Source of the DNA: Spirometra erinaceieuropaei
Taxonomy: Eukaryota; Platyhelminthes; Cestoda; Diphyllobothriidea; Diphyllobothriidae
Assembly (NCBI GenBank): GCA_902702965.1
Contig: CACRXP010000032.1
Coordinates: 1,130,226 to 1,194,225 of the forward strand
Length of the DNA stretch: 64,000 bases
Direction of reading: 5' to 3'
Each line of letters starts with the position of its first letter. Position 1 is the first letter of the stretch. Under the pieces are notes generated by a model, which saw only the letters and a program-made list of their open reading frames with translations, was not told where the DNA came from and ran no database searches. This document shows positions 45,501-56,439 of the stretch, in pieces. A program made the position numbers and the translations under genes.

Positions 45501-46227
45501 CGGACAGCCATCCTTCTTGAAGGCACAAGTTTTAAGACATTCAATACACGCATAGAACGGGGTGCAGGTGCTGTCTGGGGAGACTTGCGCTGTCTTGGAG
45601 CCGTTGGGGTCGACTGAAATTAACCTCATCGACAAATACGGTTGTTACTTCGTTTCACGTGAGCATCCCCTCTTTAGTTTAAACGTCTTGGCATACAGTG
45701 TTCCTCTTTGAGTTTTTAGGCGCTGTCATTGTCACTACAATTCTGCTGGGTATGCTTGTATGACGAGGAATGGGTTTATTTAATTGGAAACTGTGCTGGT
45801 TACTAACAAGGTCTCAGTAGGTAGTTCTGTGCGACAGCAATACTCCCATCACTTCGTATTTGCAATTATTCTGTCGGCGTCTTCTTTAAGATTCTGGAAT
45901 TAGAGCAAGAAAAGCGCGATCTGGAGAGGCAGGTGAATGAACTAAAGGCAAAATGTGAACAAATCGAAAAGCGGGCAGCTGAGCAGAGACAGGTGGAGGA
46001 GAAGAAACATCAAGATGAAATTCAGTTTTTGAAGCGAAACAACCAACAACTAAAGGTAAGTTCAAATTACCCTCAGACAAGGACAATTTGATGTCATCAA
46101 CGCGAATGTTAATAATTCCGACATAAGAAGTTAATAGACCTGTTATTTACTTTTCTCTTATTCCACCAAAAGTTCTCTATTCTATTGCTTTTAGACCCAA
46201 CTAGATGGAATCATGAATCCAAAATAG
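42591..46227 (+). CDS. DNALI1: Axonemal dynein light intermediate chain (DNALI1/p28 family), six exons
   Basis: Exons: 42591-42671, 42703-42851, 42886-43048, 43085-43270, 45891-46055, 46195-46227. All introns are GT-AG and phases fit, giving 258 aa, the usual length of this family. The N-terminus MIPPNVSLVKYDTPVLV matches the family start and fixes the ATG. Then follow DEILNSILPPR, EW..GQLWIQRVSSTPATRLD, QQRQARETGICPVRREL, FDELIRQVTINCAERGLLL, RMTIAAYQTLYESSVAFGMR, a coiled coil (about residues 190-250) and the C-terminus QLDGIMNPK. The protein is a light chain of single-headed inner-arm dyneins in cilia and flagella, binding actin/centrin-containing complexes. Introns 1-3 are 31, 34 and 36 nt, intron 4 is 2620 nt, intron 5 is 139 nt. 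No AATAAA lies within 300 nt downstream. Confidence 0.97.
43271..45890 (+). other. Intron 4 of DNALI1
   Basis: A 2620-nt intron with donor GTAAGA and acceptor TTTAAG. I find no transposon motif, RNA gene or coding frame inside it, in contrast to the TE-dense flanks. Confidence 0.85.
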
Positions 46228-46589
46228 GGCGTCGACTATCACCTCCTTCTGAAGTGGATGTTGCTGATCAATTTGATATCAGAAATATAACATTTACAGG
46301 TTATCTCCATTCCCTATCCCTTCACTGGTGGTTGTCTTCGCCGGGCAGGCGACTACGATCACAAACTTGTATGTTATTAAGTAAAGTACATTATACCAGA
46401 TGTATTACCGACTTTACAAGTTTTTTTGGCACTCCATTATAACGGATGAGCAAATTTGCAACGTTCGGTCAATTTACATAAACGCCTAGTCCTAAACATT
46501 CTTACGACAATATTTCCACCTCTAATGAATTCATCATTTGCTCGTTTAGATTTTGCCAAAGAGGCCTTCCTGTATTGGAAAAATGCCTT
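46228..46589. other. 3' flank of DNALI1
   Basis: Presumed 3' UTR and downstream sequence. No AATAAA; AATATA at about 46285 and ATTAAG-like sequence near 46376 are the nearest variants. Confidence 0.4.
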
Positions 46590-48045
46590 ATGCAGTGAGT
46601 GACCGATCTCATGAAGTGCTGGCTGAAATTCTGGAATTCGTCTTCGATTAGAAAGGATTACTTAAACGCAGTTGTAATGCTGATTATCTTGCGACATAAT
46701 CCCATAATATTTCGGACTTGGCAGGGTATCAGCTTTCGCATGCACTGCTTTTCCACTTCCAGTAAAAACCGCACTCGATGAAAAATGACTACTTATGTGG
46801 CATGCATTTTTCCCATTGATTTTCGATAATCTTGCAAATTCAAATATATTTTATAGAAAACACAAACTAACATATATTTTCTTCAAGTTATTCGATAGAG
46901 AATCATGTTATTTCCATATTTTACACTCGAAGAGGACGTATAATTAGGTTTTATGAACGTTTTCTAACTCACAAATAATTTGGAGCCAGATCAGTCGTTG
47001 CCTTTGCGCCTAATTATTTCAGTCTACAAGGTACATGTGTTCCGCGTGAACAAATTCACATATTCTTCTGTGCCTTTAAAAAGATATCTATAAAGGCCAT
47101 ACAATTTTGCGATGAATGCGGACCATGTTGTACATTTCATGGGGAGCAGTGATACACCGATAGGTACGATGCTATATGAATGGACATTACATGATCTTAA
47201 AAAATCTCATAATCAGAAACTTTTTAAAACCTAATTATACTTCCTCTTCGAGTATAAAATATGAAGATAACGTAATACTCTATCAAACAACCATAAAAAA
47301 ATATGGCATCCATCGGGTGAAGGACCGCAAGACAAATGTTCCAGTCTTACGGGACAGGTGTTAACAGGGGTTTTACAGGCAGGGACTATATGTGTATAGA
47401 GGAGTGACAGAATAAGCATAGATAATTAGTAAATTCGTTTTTCAGGTGAGAGGGTTTTATTGCATTGACATATAGCAAGCGAAATTAAGCAGGACTATTA
47501 AAAAAATCAACTTTAAGTGTCGTTTCTCAACTCTCGTAGATGGGGTCATTGTAGATAATGCACCAGACCGTCTACAACAGACGACCCATCCTTGCACGAT
47601 GAAACACCAAGTCGAAATAGGCGTCTCGGACAGAAACCCACTTAAATAAGCATAGTAGGTATTCCTATGTAGTTCTGTGTATTCCTATGTATTCCAGCTG
47701 CAAACAAACCATAGATGCTTGGGGCCCTTCCCCAGATACTTACCGAAAATATATTTTTGTTCGTGCTTTCTATAAAGTATATTTAAATTTGCAAGATTAT
47801 TGAAAATCAATAGGAAAAATGCATGCCACATAAGCAGTCATTTTTCATCGAGTACGGTTTTTACTGGAAGTGGAAAAGCAGTGCATGCGAAAGCCGATAT
47901 CCTGCCAAGTCCAAAATATCATAGGATTATGCCGCAAGATAATCAGTATTACAACCGCATCGTAGTAATCATTCCTAATCGAAAACTAATTGCAGAATTT
48001 CAGCCAACGTTTCATGGGATCGGTCACTTGCTGCATATCGTGACA
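46590..48045. mobile_element. Foldback element, copy 2, with internal insertion
   Basis: The left arm (about 46590-46990) and right arm (about 47740-48045) are reverse complements. AAAAATGACTACTTATGTGG (46785) faces CCACATAAGCAGTCATTTTT (47825), and GTGACCGATCTCATGAAGTG (46599) faces its counterpart near 48015. Inner pieces also pair: GGACGTATAATTAGGTTTTA near 46935 against TAATTATACTTCCTC near 47232. Around 47325-47390 a short stretch, CTTACGGGACAGGTGTTAA, matches the interior of the Merlin elements. There is no coding capacity. Confidence 0.7.
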
Positions 48046-48428
48046 AGGGTCTTAAGCGGAGAGAACATGAATCATGCTCTAGTTGCTGGGTACCCGGGGC
48101 ATCAGCGAATGTCGGATATTGAAATTTCGGCCGTTAAATTTTGTTGTGCGCCAAGAAAATGTGTTTCTAGCAAGTACGTATTCACAACGCATCAGTGACA
48201 CTGTCAGTAGGATATGGAGGACTAATGTCTGACAGGTCAACGACCGTCGACATTGCTTCAATGAGGAAACTGTTATATACCGAACATTAACTATCATCAA
48301 ATGAATGCGATCGGGACAGATCCTGACTACGACAATGAGGGTCACACGCTTACGTGACTTCACTTTGATAGGAGCAAACAGTTGATTTCAAGGAAGCAGT
48401 TCTGAAGAAGACGATGTAATCATTAGAA
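48046..48428. other. Noncoding stretch between foldback and PLE copy 2
   Basis: Nothing recognised. Confidence 0.35.
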
Positions 48429-48490
48429 CAAGAAGTTTATTGGTCTGGCGTCTCGGAATCGCACTGAAACCCATCATCAGGGACAGTCGC
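48429..48490 (-). ncRNA. Hammerhead-like core, PLE copy 2
   Basis: On the minus strand CTGATGA is intact, followed by a TGGGTTTC...GATTCCGA hairpin; the GAAA box is GAGA and the cleavage triplet reads GCC. It is a decayed version of the same motif. Confidence 0.45.
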
Positions 48491-49396
48491 GGATTGTGGC
48501 ATGGAAGCACAAAACAAACAGCATATCTGCCGTGAGATCACACGCTTACTATAATTAGTAACTCTCGTCACCACCGCTGGAGGTCGTAATTGATGCGACG
48601 ATAGCTTTTCAGTCTGCCTCGCGATTTCGTCATCTGTTTTCGAATCTAGCATGATAGTTACTCGCAAGTTTGACTCGCAATCAATAGGATTGTTGCTCGT
48701 CCCGCCCATCTCACGTGAGTGATTCCCCTGCCAAGGGGAAGTTTCAGAACTAACGGGGGTCAGTGCACTTGTTTTTGGATTGTGGACCTGAGAGCTATTA
48801 TTCGAGCGTTTCGCGGCTCATGCGGCTTCGACCTGGTCCACTCGAATAAGCCACAACTTGGGAGTTAGCATCCTTTCTCCTCACTGCTCGGCCATTCGCG
48901 TCCGGAGTAATCCCCAGTTTCTATGACGAAGTTGCTTCGTCCGCAAATGAACCAGATCCACTAAACGGATCCAGACGTTTCCTGCCGCGGCAGAGGGTCT
49001 TTCAGCCTCACGACCTGGCCCATGATGGTTGCGCCCAGCCTGTGAACCACCCACATCAAAGTGGAATAAGATGGCGGCTGACGGCTTCCGAGACGTTCTT
49101 TACGTGCGCAATTGGAGTTGGACTCCGGTGTCCTTTGCGTATGCACTGGTTAACAAAATTGCGCCGGTAGCCGTTACCTTTTAGTACTCGTAATTCAGCA
49201 ACCTTGTTTTCCGTTTTACTGCAATGCGTCTCAACACGCCGGTATAGCGCCCCCTACACTACCGTCATTGTGACTAATTGGGTGATTGCGGTTGAAACTT
49301 TGCATTTGCGTTGTATTGGTAGCTTCCTTGAACACTTTGGTTTTTAGACCATCTCAAGCTTTTCGGCAAAGGAGGACATACAGAAAGGCCTATGAC
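48429..49396 (-). mobile_element. PLE family 1, copy 2 (RT end to 3' terminal repeat)
   Basis: Minus strand. 49396-49130 aligns with 330-60 of copy 1 (RT motif LAFLDV region onward; shared GCGTCTCAACACGCCGGTAT). 49120-48780 covers the GIY-YIG linker and endonuclease remnant. At 48490-48429 lies a hammerhead-like core with an intact CTGATGA (48480-48474), then a stem and GAGAC in place of GAAAC. ORFs are broken. Confidence 0.75.
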
Positions 49397-49866
49397 GTAC
49401 TGATGATCGGCCAGGTGCCTGAAGCAGCTGTCTGCGTTTGACCTGCTGCACTCTTAGTGAGCTGTCAGAATATGTGAACTCCTCTCTGTTTGGCAACGGT
49501 GATAGGAGATACACAAGTGTTGATTAAGTAGAATCCGTACATCTGAGCTATTCAGCACGCCTTATGGTTGTGGACCATGGACAGTTTTAGACGAATCTGT
49601 CTGAGAGTTTAACGGGGCGTACAATCTTTGTTAGAGTTTAACGGCTAAGCCAGGTTTCCATCGAAAACCCCGTCCGTGCCGATCCGTGGCATGATCGTGC
49701 ACACTGACGAAATTAAATGTCTGGGCATATTCGACCGATGGCAATTACGCCTCACTCTGCGAGACAGTCACCTTGACCAAGCATCTCAGTGCCATACAGC
49801 CGTTCATGTAAACGGTCCGTTGGGTACACTCCTCTACCATGGAAGAAGGAGACGCGATCGCCAGGG
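49397..49866. other. Stretch between PLE copies 2 and 3
   Basis: Mostly unrecognised. The last about 30 nt before 49867 match the sequence next to the inverted repeat of copy 1 (GACGCGATCGCCAGGGCAAG), so the PLE terminal repeat extends a little into this stretch. Confidence 0.4.
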
Positions 49867-49930
49867 CAAGAGCTTTATTAGTCTACCGTTTCGGATTCCT
49901 GCCCGAACCCATAATCGGAGATAAAATCAG
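49867..49930 (-). ncRNA. Hammerhead-ribozyme-like core in PLE terminal repeat
   Basis: On the minus strand: TTTTATCT (stem I), CCGATTA in the CUGAUGA position, stem II GGGTTC/GAATCC with loop GGGCAG, then GAAACGGTA in the GAAA-C-GUC position and AGACTAATAAAG, whose AGA and ATAAA parts pair with TCT and TTTAT upstream. Two core changes (CUGAUGA, GUC) suggest it no longer cleaves. The very short stem III is typical of PLE hammerheads. Confidence 0.55.
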
Positions 49931-50672
49931 ATACGGATAGTTCATGCACAAGGAGCTGCGGTATTTATGGGGTGCAGTCGCAATGCTACCGCATACCTAT
50001 GAATGTTCACGGCTCCCCCTTGATCAGGGGTCGTTGCACACAGTGTGATGACTGTTTGATGATCGAAATTTGCGTCGTTAATTGTTTTAATTTCATCACG
50101 TGCGTTGGATGTTGGTGTGATGATTGCTCAACCATCTGACGTACCGACACTGGTGTTGGGAAGTGTTTACTTGTGCGTTTCCCACGTGGCTAATTACTCC
50201 GCCTAGATGAAGTCTCAGCAGTGTGTGGAAAGGGAAGGTCATTGCACTTTTTAATGGACTGGGAGGCAGTAAACCATGACTCGAGCAGCTCCCGGCTCGC
50301 GCGGTTGTCGCCTCTAGAGAAAATTTCGGCCTCGTCGAAATTGACTTTGTGACCGGATCTCGTTAAATGAGCCTCAACTTGAGAGCTGACGTCATTTCTC
50401 CACACCGCTAAGCGTGCTCGACCATTCGCGTTCGGAGCTGTCTTCCGGTTTCTCCGACGTAGTTGCTTTGTCCGCAACTGCACCAAATCCGATAAACGAC
50501 TTCAGACGTTTCTTGCCGTGGCAGCGGGTCTTTTTGTTTAATTACCTGCCGCCTGGTGGTTGCCTCCGGTCTGTGTGCAACTCCGACGCCAAGCGGTGCG
50601 AGAAGGCGGCCGACAGCTTCCGAAACGTTCTTGACATACGGAAGCGCTCGCCAAAATTTGGTGTCCGTGCTC
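49867..50672 (-). mobile_element. PLE family 1, copy 3 (GIY-YIG endonuclease to 3' terminal repeat)
   Basis: Minus strand from 50672 reads TDTKFWRALPYVKNVSEA (joining to the part of copy 1 lost at the window edge), then RIWCSCGQSNYVGETGRQLR, the GIY-YIG-type motif with conserved Tyr-Val-Gly, Gly-Arg and Glu positions. A stop follows after VEHA. The C-terminal part (50486-50190) continues as VNFDEAEIFSRGDNRASREL and LLESWFTASQSIKK. The hammerhead-like core lies at 49930-49867. PLE endonucleases nick target DNA for priming; this copy is inactive. Confidence 0.85.
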
Positions 50673-51409
50673 TAACATGCTGACAGAGATACTTCTGTCA
50701 TGTGTACTTACCAACAAGAGGACAAAATCACTCGTTACATGGCCAGTTTGGACCCGACACCAGCCGGTAGCAGTATACTGATGAAAGGGTGGGTTACCGT
50801 ACTGAAAGCAGACCACAAATATCTCGCCGACTCCAAGATCTTCGGCCATTGGGTCTAACGTTCCGAGTGACAAATAGTTGCTCGTGTACTGCCGCCTACA
50901 GCAGTGGCGGTCATTCGTAGCGCAGTGTTCGGTAAAACAGGGGAACGGGCACCCATACATATAAAAGAAGGCTTTGCCTTCAATGCCAGCGGGTGTTTAT
51001 TCCCATATCCTAAGCCCAGCGCGCACCCTAACCTTGGCCTTACTGCCCTGATATGTGGCGGGACGTACATGCTTCTCTGTCCTCCTAAGAAACTTATAAT
51101 ACGGAGCCTGCCAAATCGTCTAAGATGAATAGATCAGAGAATTATAGGTTCTTTTCGAGTGTCACGGTATGCCTACGAGAGGTTAATCGGCAGTCTGTAG
51201 TGGGCAACGTCGGTCAAACTGTTGTATGTGTGGATGGGAACGAGAACAGAGAATGGGGTAGTCGACTCGGTGCATTTTCCTTGCTATAAGCAACCGGATG
51301 CACTTGAAGCTATCACGGTGCGCTTGAAAACGCCGCTTGCAAGGTTGTCAACTGACGGGATAATTTGAACATCGCGATCGGCCCAGTGTGTTGTGTATAT
51401 AGTATTGTA
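50673..51409. other. Noncoding stretch, nothing recognised
   Basis: No gene or repeat placed. Confidence 0.4.
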
Positions 51410-52560
51410 TATTTTCAGGGTAGTAGGCAATGCTCTTGATGACCCATTTGAAAACGGTGCGTAAAATATAATTGTTAAATGTACATCGTACGAACATTTT
51501 ACCAGTAGCATGTTTGTCCATGAAAATCATTTTTACCGTGCTGGACTACGAAAGAGGTCTTTTCCATGTACATATGAAATTTTAAGTGCAATCATATACA
51601 ATAAGCACAAAGTGCCGTCACTTGCGTAGTTTACGAGGGAAAATCTCATGAAACGTCAGAGATGCGTTACATAGGATGAAATCAGGAAATCAAATTTATG
51701 GCTGGCCGCAGATAGTCCTGTTGTGAGAGTCGTCGTTTGTCAAAGATCAAACGATCCAGCTGCCTATTGAATACAGCCATTGTGTCAGATGTCACTATTT
51801 CACTTGGGAGTGAGTTCCATGGTCGAACAACACGCTGGCTGAAGGAAAACTTCCGATTGTCGAGGCGTGTACGCTCCCGTTTGACTTTGTATGATTGACC
51901 GCGCAGGGAACTCATAGTCGTGAATTCAAAGAAGTCTTCAGTTTTGAGCGAACATTCATGCCCGTGGATAATGCGGAATGTCCATAACAGGTCACACCTC
52001 ATTCGTCTACAGGATAGGGGGAACATATTTAACTGGATCAGTCTTTCTGGATAGGACAGAGTCCTGAGACCGTTCACCAGTTTTGTGGCCCGTCGTTGCA
52101 CCTGCTCTATGGCATCACTATCTTTCTTCATTTAGGGCGCCCATGCTGACATTCCGTATTCCAAAAGCGGTCTGACGAACGTGCCGAATATCTGTGAGAA
52201 GAGTTCTGAAGGAAAGATTGTAAAGGCACGCCTAATCCAGTGCATGATGCTGGTTGCCTTTTGGACGACTCTTTTGCACCTAAGTCTTTGTGCGTGCCCA
52301 CTTCTTTTAGTGGAACACCATTTATAGTGTACTGGTGTTTTGGAAAGCGCTTCCGACCAGATTATAGGCGCAAGACGACATATTTGGGTACATTAAACGC
52401 TAGGAGCCACTTGCTGGACCATGCAGCCAACTTATCGATATCTTTCTGTAGTTTCCGCGAGTTGTCAACACAGTTGATTGTTTTCCAGATCTTTATATCA
52501 TCTGCCATCGCATTCAAGGTCTGCAGGACAGTCACAGTATGTGTTTGTGTGAACCGGCTG
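51410..52560 (-). mobile_element. CR1-like LINE (family E), copy 2, 5'-truncated
   Basis: The minus frame 52131-51682 (149 codons) is open and encodes the RT C-terminus: AIEQVQRRATKLVNGLRTL, RLIQLNMFPLSCRRMRCDL, FEFTTMSSLRGQSYKVKRE and FSFSQRVVRPWNSLPSEIV, ending with a family-specific tail. Upstream (52140-52560) the thumb region continues in broken frames, and a small deletion removed part of it near 52280 relative to copy 1. The 3' UTR runs to about 51410. No palm motif present. Confidence 0.82.
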
Positions 52561-53094
52561 ACTGGCGGCCTTAGAGTCGGGCTGCAATGACTTCTTTATA
52601 TGGCCTTATGGCACTTCTACCTAGAGGTTTCCGAGTCAGGTGTAGTGGAGCGCCAAGGGGGCGCTCCGGCCACGCCAGGTACCTGCTTTCTCTCCAAAAA
52701 CTATGAGGGCGTGATTTGACGCGCTGGCGAAAGCATCCTGTTCCAAGTTCAATTTTGCTTGACAGAAAATCGGACACAGGTTCTCATCGCAAACAATAAG
52801 ATGTTTCGTCACTTGCAAATCCTACCTTCAGACCCCAAGAAAGTGCCCACGAAACCAATCTAGGACTAGACGCGATTATCTGTCATCGTACGGTCGTTTA
52901 GTGGGGTATGGAAGGGAGTCCTTTACACAGCCCCACCGTCTGTAAATGTTCTTCATGGACTGCTGACGACTTGACCAGTCATTATCTACTCTGTTCTCAG
53001 GATACACACTGTCAACCCAGATTACTAGTCAGACGGACTTAAACGAAAAGGAAGTCTTTGTTGCGCCGAAATTCGATATTTTGCATTTGCGCGT
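52561..53094. other. Noncoding stretch, nothing recognised
   Basis: Short ORFs only; no element boundaries seen. Confidence 0.4.
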
Positions 53095-53520
53095 TCGGGA
53101 GGAAAACACGATCGCTGAACCAAGAGCTTCATTCGCCTGAAGTTTCCTATTCGTGCTCGAACGCACCATCAGAGACAATAGCAGATACGCGTGTTCATGC
53201 ACAAGGGGCTGCAGTATGAATAGGATGCAATCGTCATGCTACCGCATACCTAAGAAAATCCGCGGTCCATTCTCCTTCATCGGGGATTGTTGCATTTGGT
53301 GACTGCTCGGTAGTCAATATTCGCGGCGTTAGTCGCTTCAATTTCATCACGGGTGTTCGATGTTGATGTGATCATCCATCGTGTGACCGACCATCGGGGC
53401 CATCGACTCTGGCATTGGAAACAGCGTTTGTCTGTGCGTTTCATGTGCGGCTAATTACTCCGCCTTGACAAAGTCTGAGCACCGAGTATGGAAGGGGAAA
53501 GTCATTAAACATGCTAATTA
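53095..53520 (-). mobile_element. PLE family 1, copy 4 (3' region only)
   Basis: 53520-53440 aligns with the end of the GIY-YIG region of copy 3 (shared GCTAATTACTCCGCCT on plus). The 3' UTR aligns across 53180-53440. The terminal repeat with a hammerhead-like core lies at 53182-53120: CTGATGG, a hairpin with GTTCGAGCACGAAT, and GAAACTTC. Confidence 0.7.
53120..53182 (-). ncRNA. Hammerhead-like core, PLE copy 4
   Basis: Third single copy of the motif; it keeps the GAAAC box, while CUGAUGA reads CTGATGG and the cleavage triplet reads TTC. Confidence 0.45.
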
Positions 53521-54824
53521 TACTGGAGACCAGTGAATGTCCGAAAATATGGCTGTCGCGTCCCCATAAAATGTCAGGCCTCCTGAGATGTTGGGACGCT
53601 TTCGGTCGTTCCTTGAAACGCTACAATATTCAAACCACGTCACGCCGACATCATCATCACTTTGTATTGTGAACAGCTTCCGACAGCAAAATAACGCATT
53701 AAGGGATGGGCGGCATGTATGCCCAACCCGGAAGTTTAGCCCTGAGTGTCAAGGCGGACACGCTGTTCCGATACAATGCGACCATTCAGCCTGCGGCTTA
53801 TTGAGAAGTTAGTTGGAGTAAGGTTGTTCTACAAAGCTGCATTTAACTCATAAACATTCCTTAAAACTGCACTCTGTCTAAACTTCCTGACTGAATGAAT
53901 GCCATATTTTTGGCTGCGGTTTATTTTATCTCATAAAAGCACCAGCCCAAAAATAAGAACTCGTTAACTTAATGGGAAATTCATGAAGGTAGCAGAAAAT
54001 CAAAACGATGCAACTACACATAATTAGACCGCACTCCGGGGATGTATATGACAGTGAGGCGCGTTGTTATCTGTTCAATGAGAAGTCTCCTTGGTTGCTT
54101 TGACTGTCCGGAAACCTCGGCTCGGCTCCGATGCGATGTCAGACCGCCTGATCGTCGCTTAATGTGGCAGCCATTTGTCAGCAACTCTCCATCTAAACTA
54201 GTTAATTTTCCAGCATTTGTTTGTGCATAGACCCACCGCAATAGGGATCGTGCAATCGAATCTCATCGAAAGCGAAGAATGTAAGTGGCTGGACAGGGAA
54301 AGAAAAGTGTCTAAAACATGCAACAGACAATTGACCTTTACAAAAGTTTCGAGTTAAATTTTAGCTGACAATATAACCTTGGTCGTAGTACAAAGTTTAA
54401 CAAAAAAAATTACGATATTACGGTTGCTGATAGTTAAAAAAACTGCACAGCGCTAGTCTACAAAAATTGCTTACACACGCACAGATAATCACGCGCCCTG
54501 TGAGTTTGAACTTTCGAATATGTTCTATCTACACCCACCTCCTTAATTCATGTCTTCTCTAGGTCTCCCGTCTGACATACCTAGTGTCAGAGCTGTTTGG
54601 ACGTAAACAGCGAAGCATGTAGGAAAACTAAGGATGATTAAAGTGATCATGACGACAGTTCAACCATCTCAGAGGACGATGTTCACTGTATGCCCTACAG
54701 CAGAGTGTGTGCAGGGACAGTGACTTGTGCGTGCATCAGCTCATTGTCCCGGAACATGGTATTAAGACGTAGTCAGAAGACCATAAATGGCCTCGGGCAC
54801 AAGCAATGATTGACAGTTAAATCC
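53521..54824. other. Noncoding stretch left of Merlin copy 2
   Basis: No gene or repeat recognised. The last eight bases, TTAAATCC (54817-54824), are the left target-site duplication of the Merlin element. Confidence 0.4.
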
Positions 54825-55603
54825 GGTAACAATCGGGAGATGCACCCAAAAAAATCCGCCTAACCAAAGCAGACTGTCTTACGGGACAGGTGGTAATAGG
54901 GGTTTTATGGGCGGTGGCTAGTCGGGATGTACGATATTAGCCGACGGAAAGCCTTATTTGAACAGGTGAATGATCGAAGTTGGCCCGCTCTCCGTTCCGT
55001 TATTACAAAATGGTTCGCCAAAGGCAGTATTTTGGTAACGGACGAGTGGAAGGCGTATAATCGTCTTCCCTAAGAAGGTTATTTACATTTCTCTGTTAAC
55101 CACTCAAAGAACTTCCAGGACCCTACCACCGGACGGCACACCAATGCCATTGAGGCATACTGTAGTAGAGTGAAATGGAAACTCCACAAGGGAGACCCTG
55201 TATGTGGTCGAGCTGTGTGGGCTCACATAGACGAAGTACAGTATCGTCTTTGATTTGGCCTCAATGCCATGTCTTTGGCATATGCCTGGGAACTGTTTCT
55301 GTCCCATGTTGTGCAGACTTATCCTATTTAAAATTGATTTTGTTTTGTAATAAACTGTCATAATGCGAATATATGCCGTATATTCAGGTGTACGTGTGCA
55401 ACGATGGGGAAGGTTGGGTAACAGCAACAATCGTCCATGCGATGTTTGTTCGGCCAGCCCATGTTAGGTCGTCGGAGAAAGTCCAAGTATTGCGTGAAAG
55501 TAGGCCTGCAACCGCTGATATAGCCTGAAGGCGTTTGAGTCCACTGTTAAAGGTATTATTTCTAGGTAACGAATTTTTTGGGTGCCATCTCCCTATTGTT
55601 ACC
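54825..55603 (+). mobile_element. Merlin-type DNA transposon, internally deleted, copy 2
   Basis: TIRs start GGTAACAATCGGGAG and end CTCCCTATTGTTACC. The flanks TTAAATCC and TTAAATTC (55604-55611) are an 8-bp duplication with one mismatch. The structure is the same as copy 1 at 12222-13009 but in opposite orientation: TIR, about 25 nt, then the middle of the transposase. The right third (55370-55570) is noncoding in both. Confidence 0.82.
54895..55335 (+). pseudogene. Merlin transposase, N-terminally deleted (copy 2)
   Basis: Plus-strand remnant with FEQVNDRSWPALRSVI, TDEWKAYNRL (copy 1 has SDEW), VNHSKNFQDPTTGRHTNAIE with the Glu context EAYCSRVKWKL, RAVWAHIDEVQYRL and a final VQTYPI. A stop follows VQYRL where copy 1 has Trp. 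A TAA interrupts near 55070. The first catalytic Asp region is absent as in copy 1. Confidence 0.75.
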
Positions 55604-56439
55604 TTAAATTCGTGTGGCGAATTGCTGGTCTGCCCACGATGGAACAGAGTTCCACAAAAACAAGAAAAAGGGCGGTTAGAATTCCATCTAGGTGGGGTTG
55701 CCATCAAAGCCACATGAAGAGGGAGTCATTGCAGACCGACATCTCCGGTCCATGCCGTCATTTGGCGACTTCTAGGGCACCACGATGGTTTAAAAGCGCG
55801 TCAGTTTGCATACGGGAAGCAGATCCGCTGGAGCGCCGCGGGCAGCAGTCCGCCATCTGGCCAGGTTGGTCATCTGATATTGGCGGACTTAGGCCTGTCA
55901 TTACAATAGTTATGAATGCTCAGTGCTCCGGAACCGTAGTAGATACGCTGGACCAACACGGGGGCCATATGGGATCCTGGCAGGCGTTGTCGGAATTGCG
56001 CACCATAAAAGTGCCAACATTTCCGGTTGCGGTAGCAGCTTCGATTGTCGGCGTGCGTCGCGCACACTCCCCAGTGTTGTCGTTAATCAAAAAGCCTAGT
56101 TATTTGTTTTGTGGACCAGAGGGTGTGGAGTGGAACGCCAAATTGCGGCCTCGGCCGTGCCATCCACTTGCGCCCTCTCCCACCTCCGGTCTTCTTGACT
56201 ATGTTTTGACACCGGGCCTAGGTGGGGGAGAGGGGGGGAGAAAGTACGGTAGGCGCAATGCACGTTCACTATCAACATGAAGAGGATTAACGCGGAAGTC
56301 ACCACATCTGCTCTAACCCTGCTGTGAAGCACACGGTGGACATCGTGGATCGAACTGTCGTGTGTGCTCTGCCCTTCAAATGGGCTACGAATTAGATGTC
56401 CTGAACCAACACTGGGACTTGATGGAAGATCGAGAATAC
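55604..56439. other. GC-richer noncoding stretch
   Basis: A 232-codon plus frame (55582-56280) begins inside the Merlin TIR and shows no motif. It is most likely chance in GC-rich sequence. Confidence 0.4.

Noticed and set aside
55582..56280. 232-codon open frame on the plus strand
   Set aside because: It begins inside the Merlin terminal repeat and shows no domain; GC-rich sequence lowers stop frequency.
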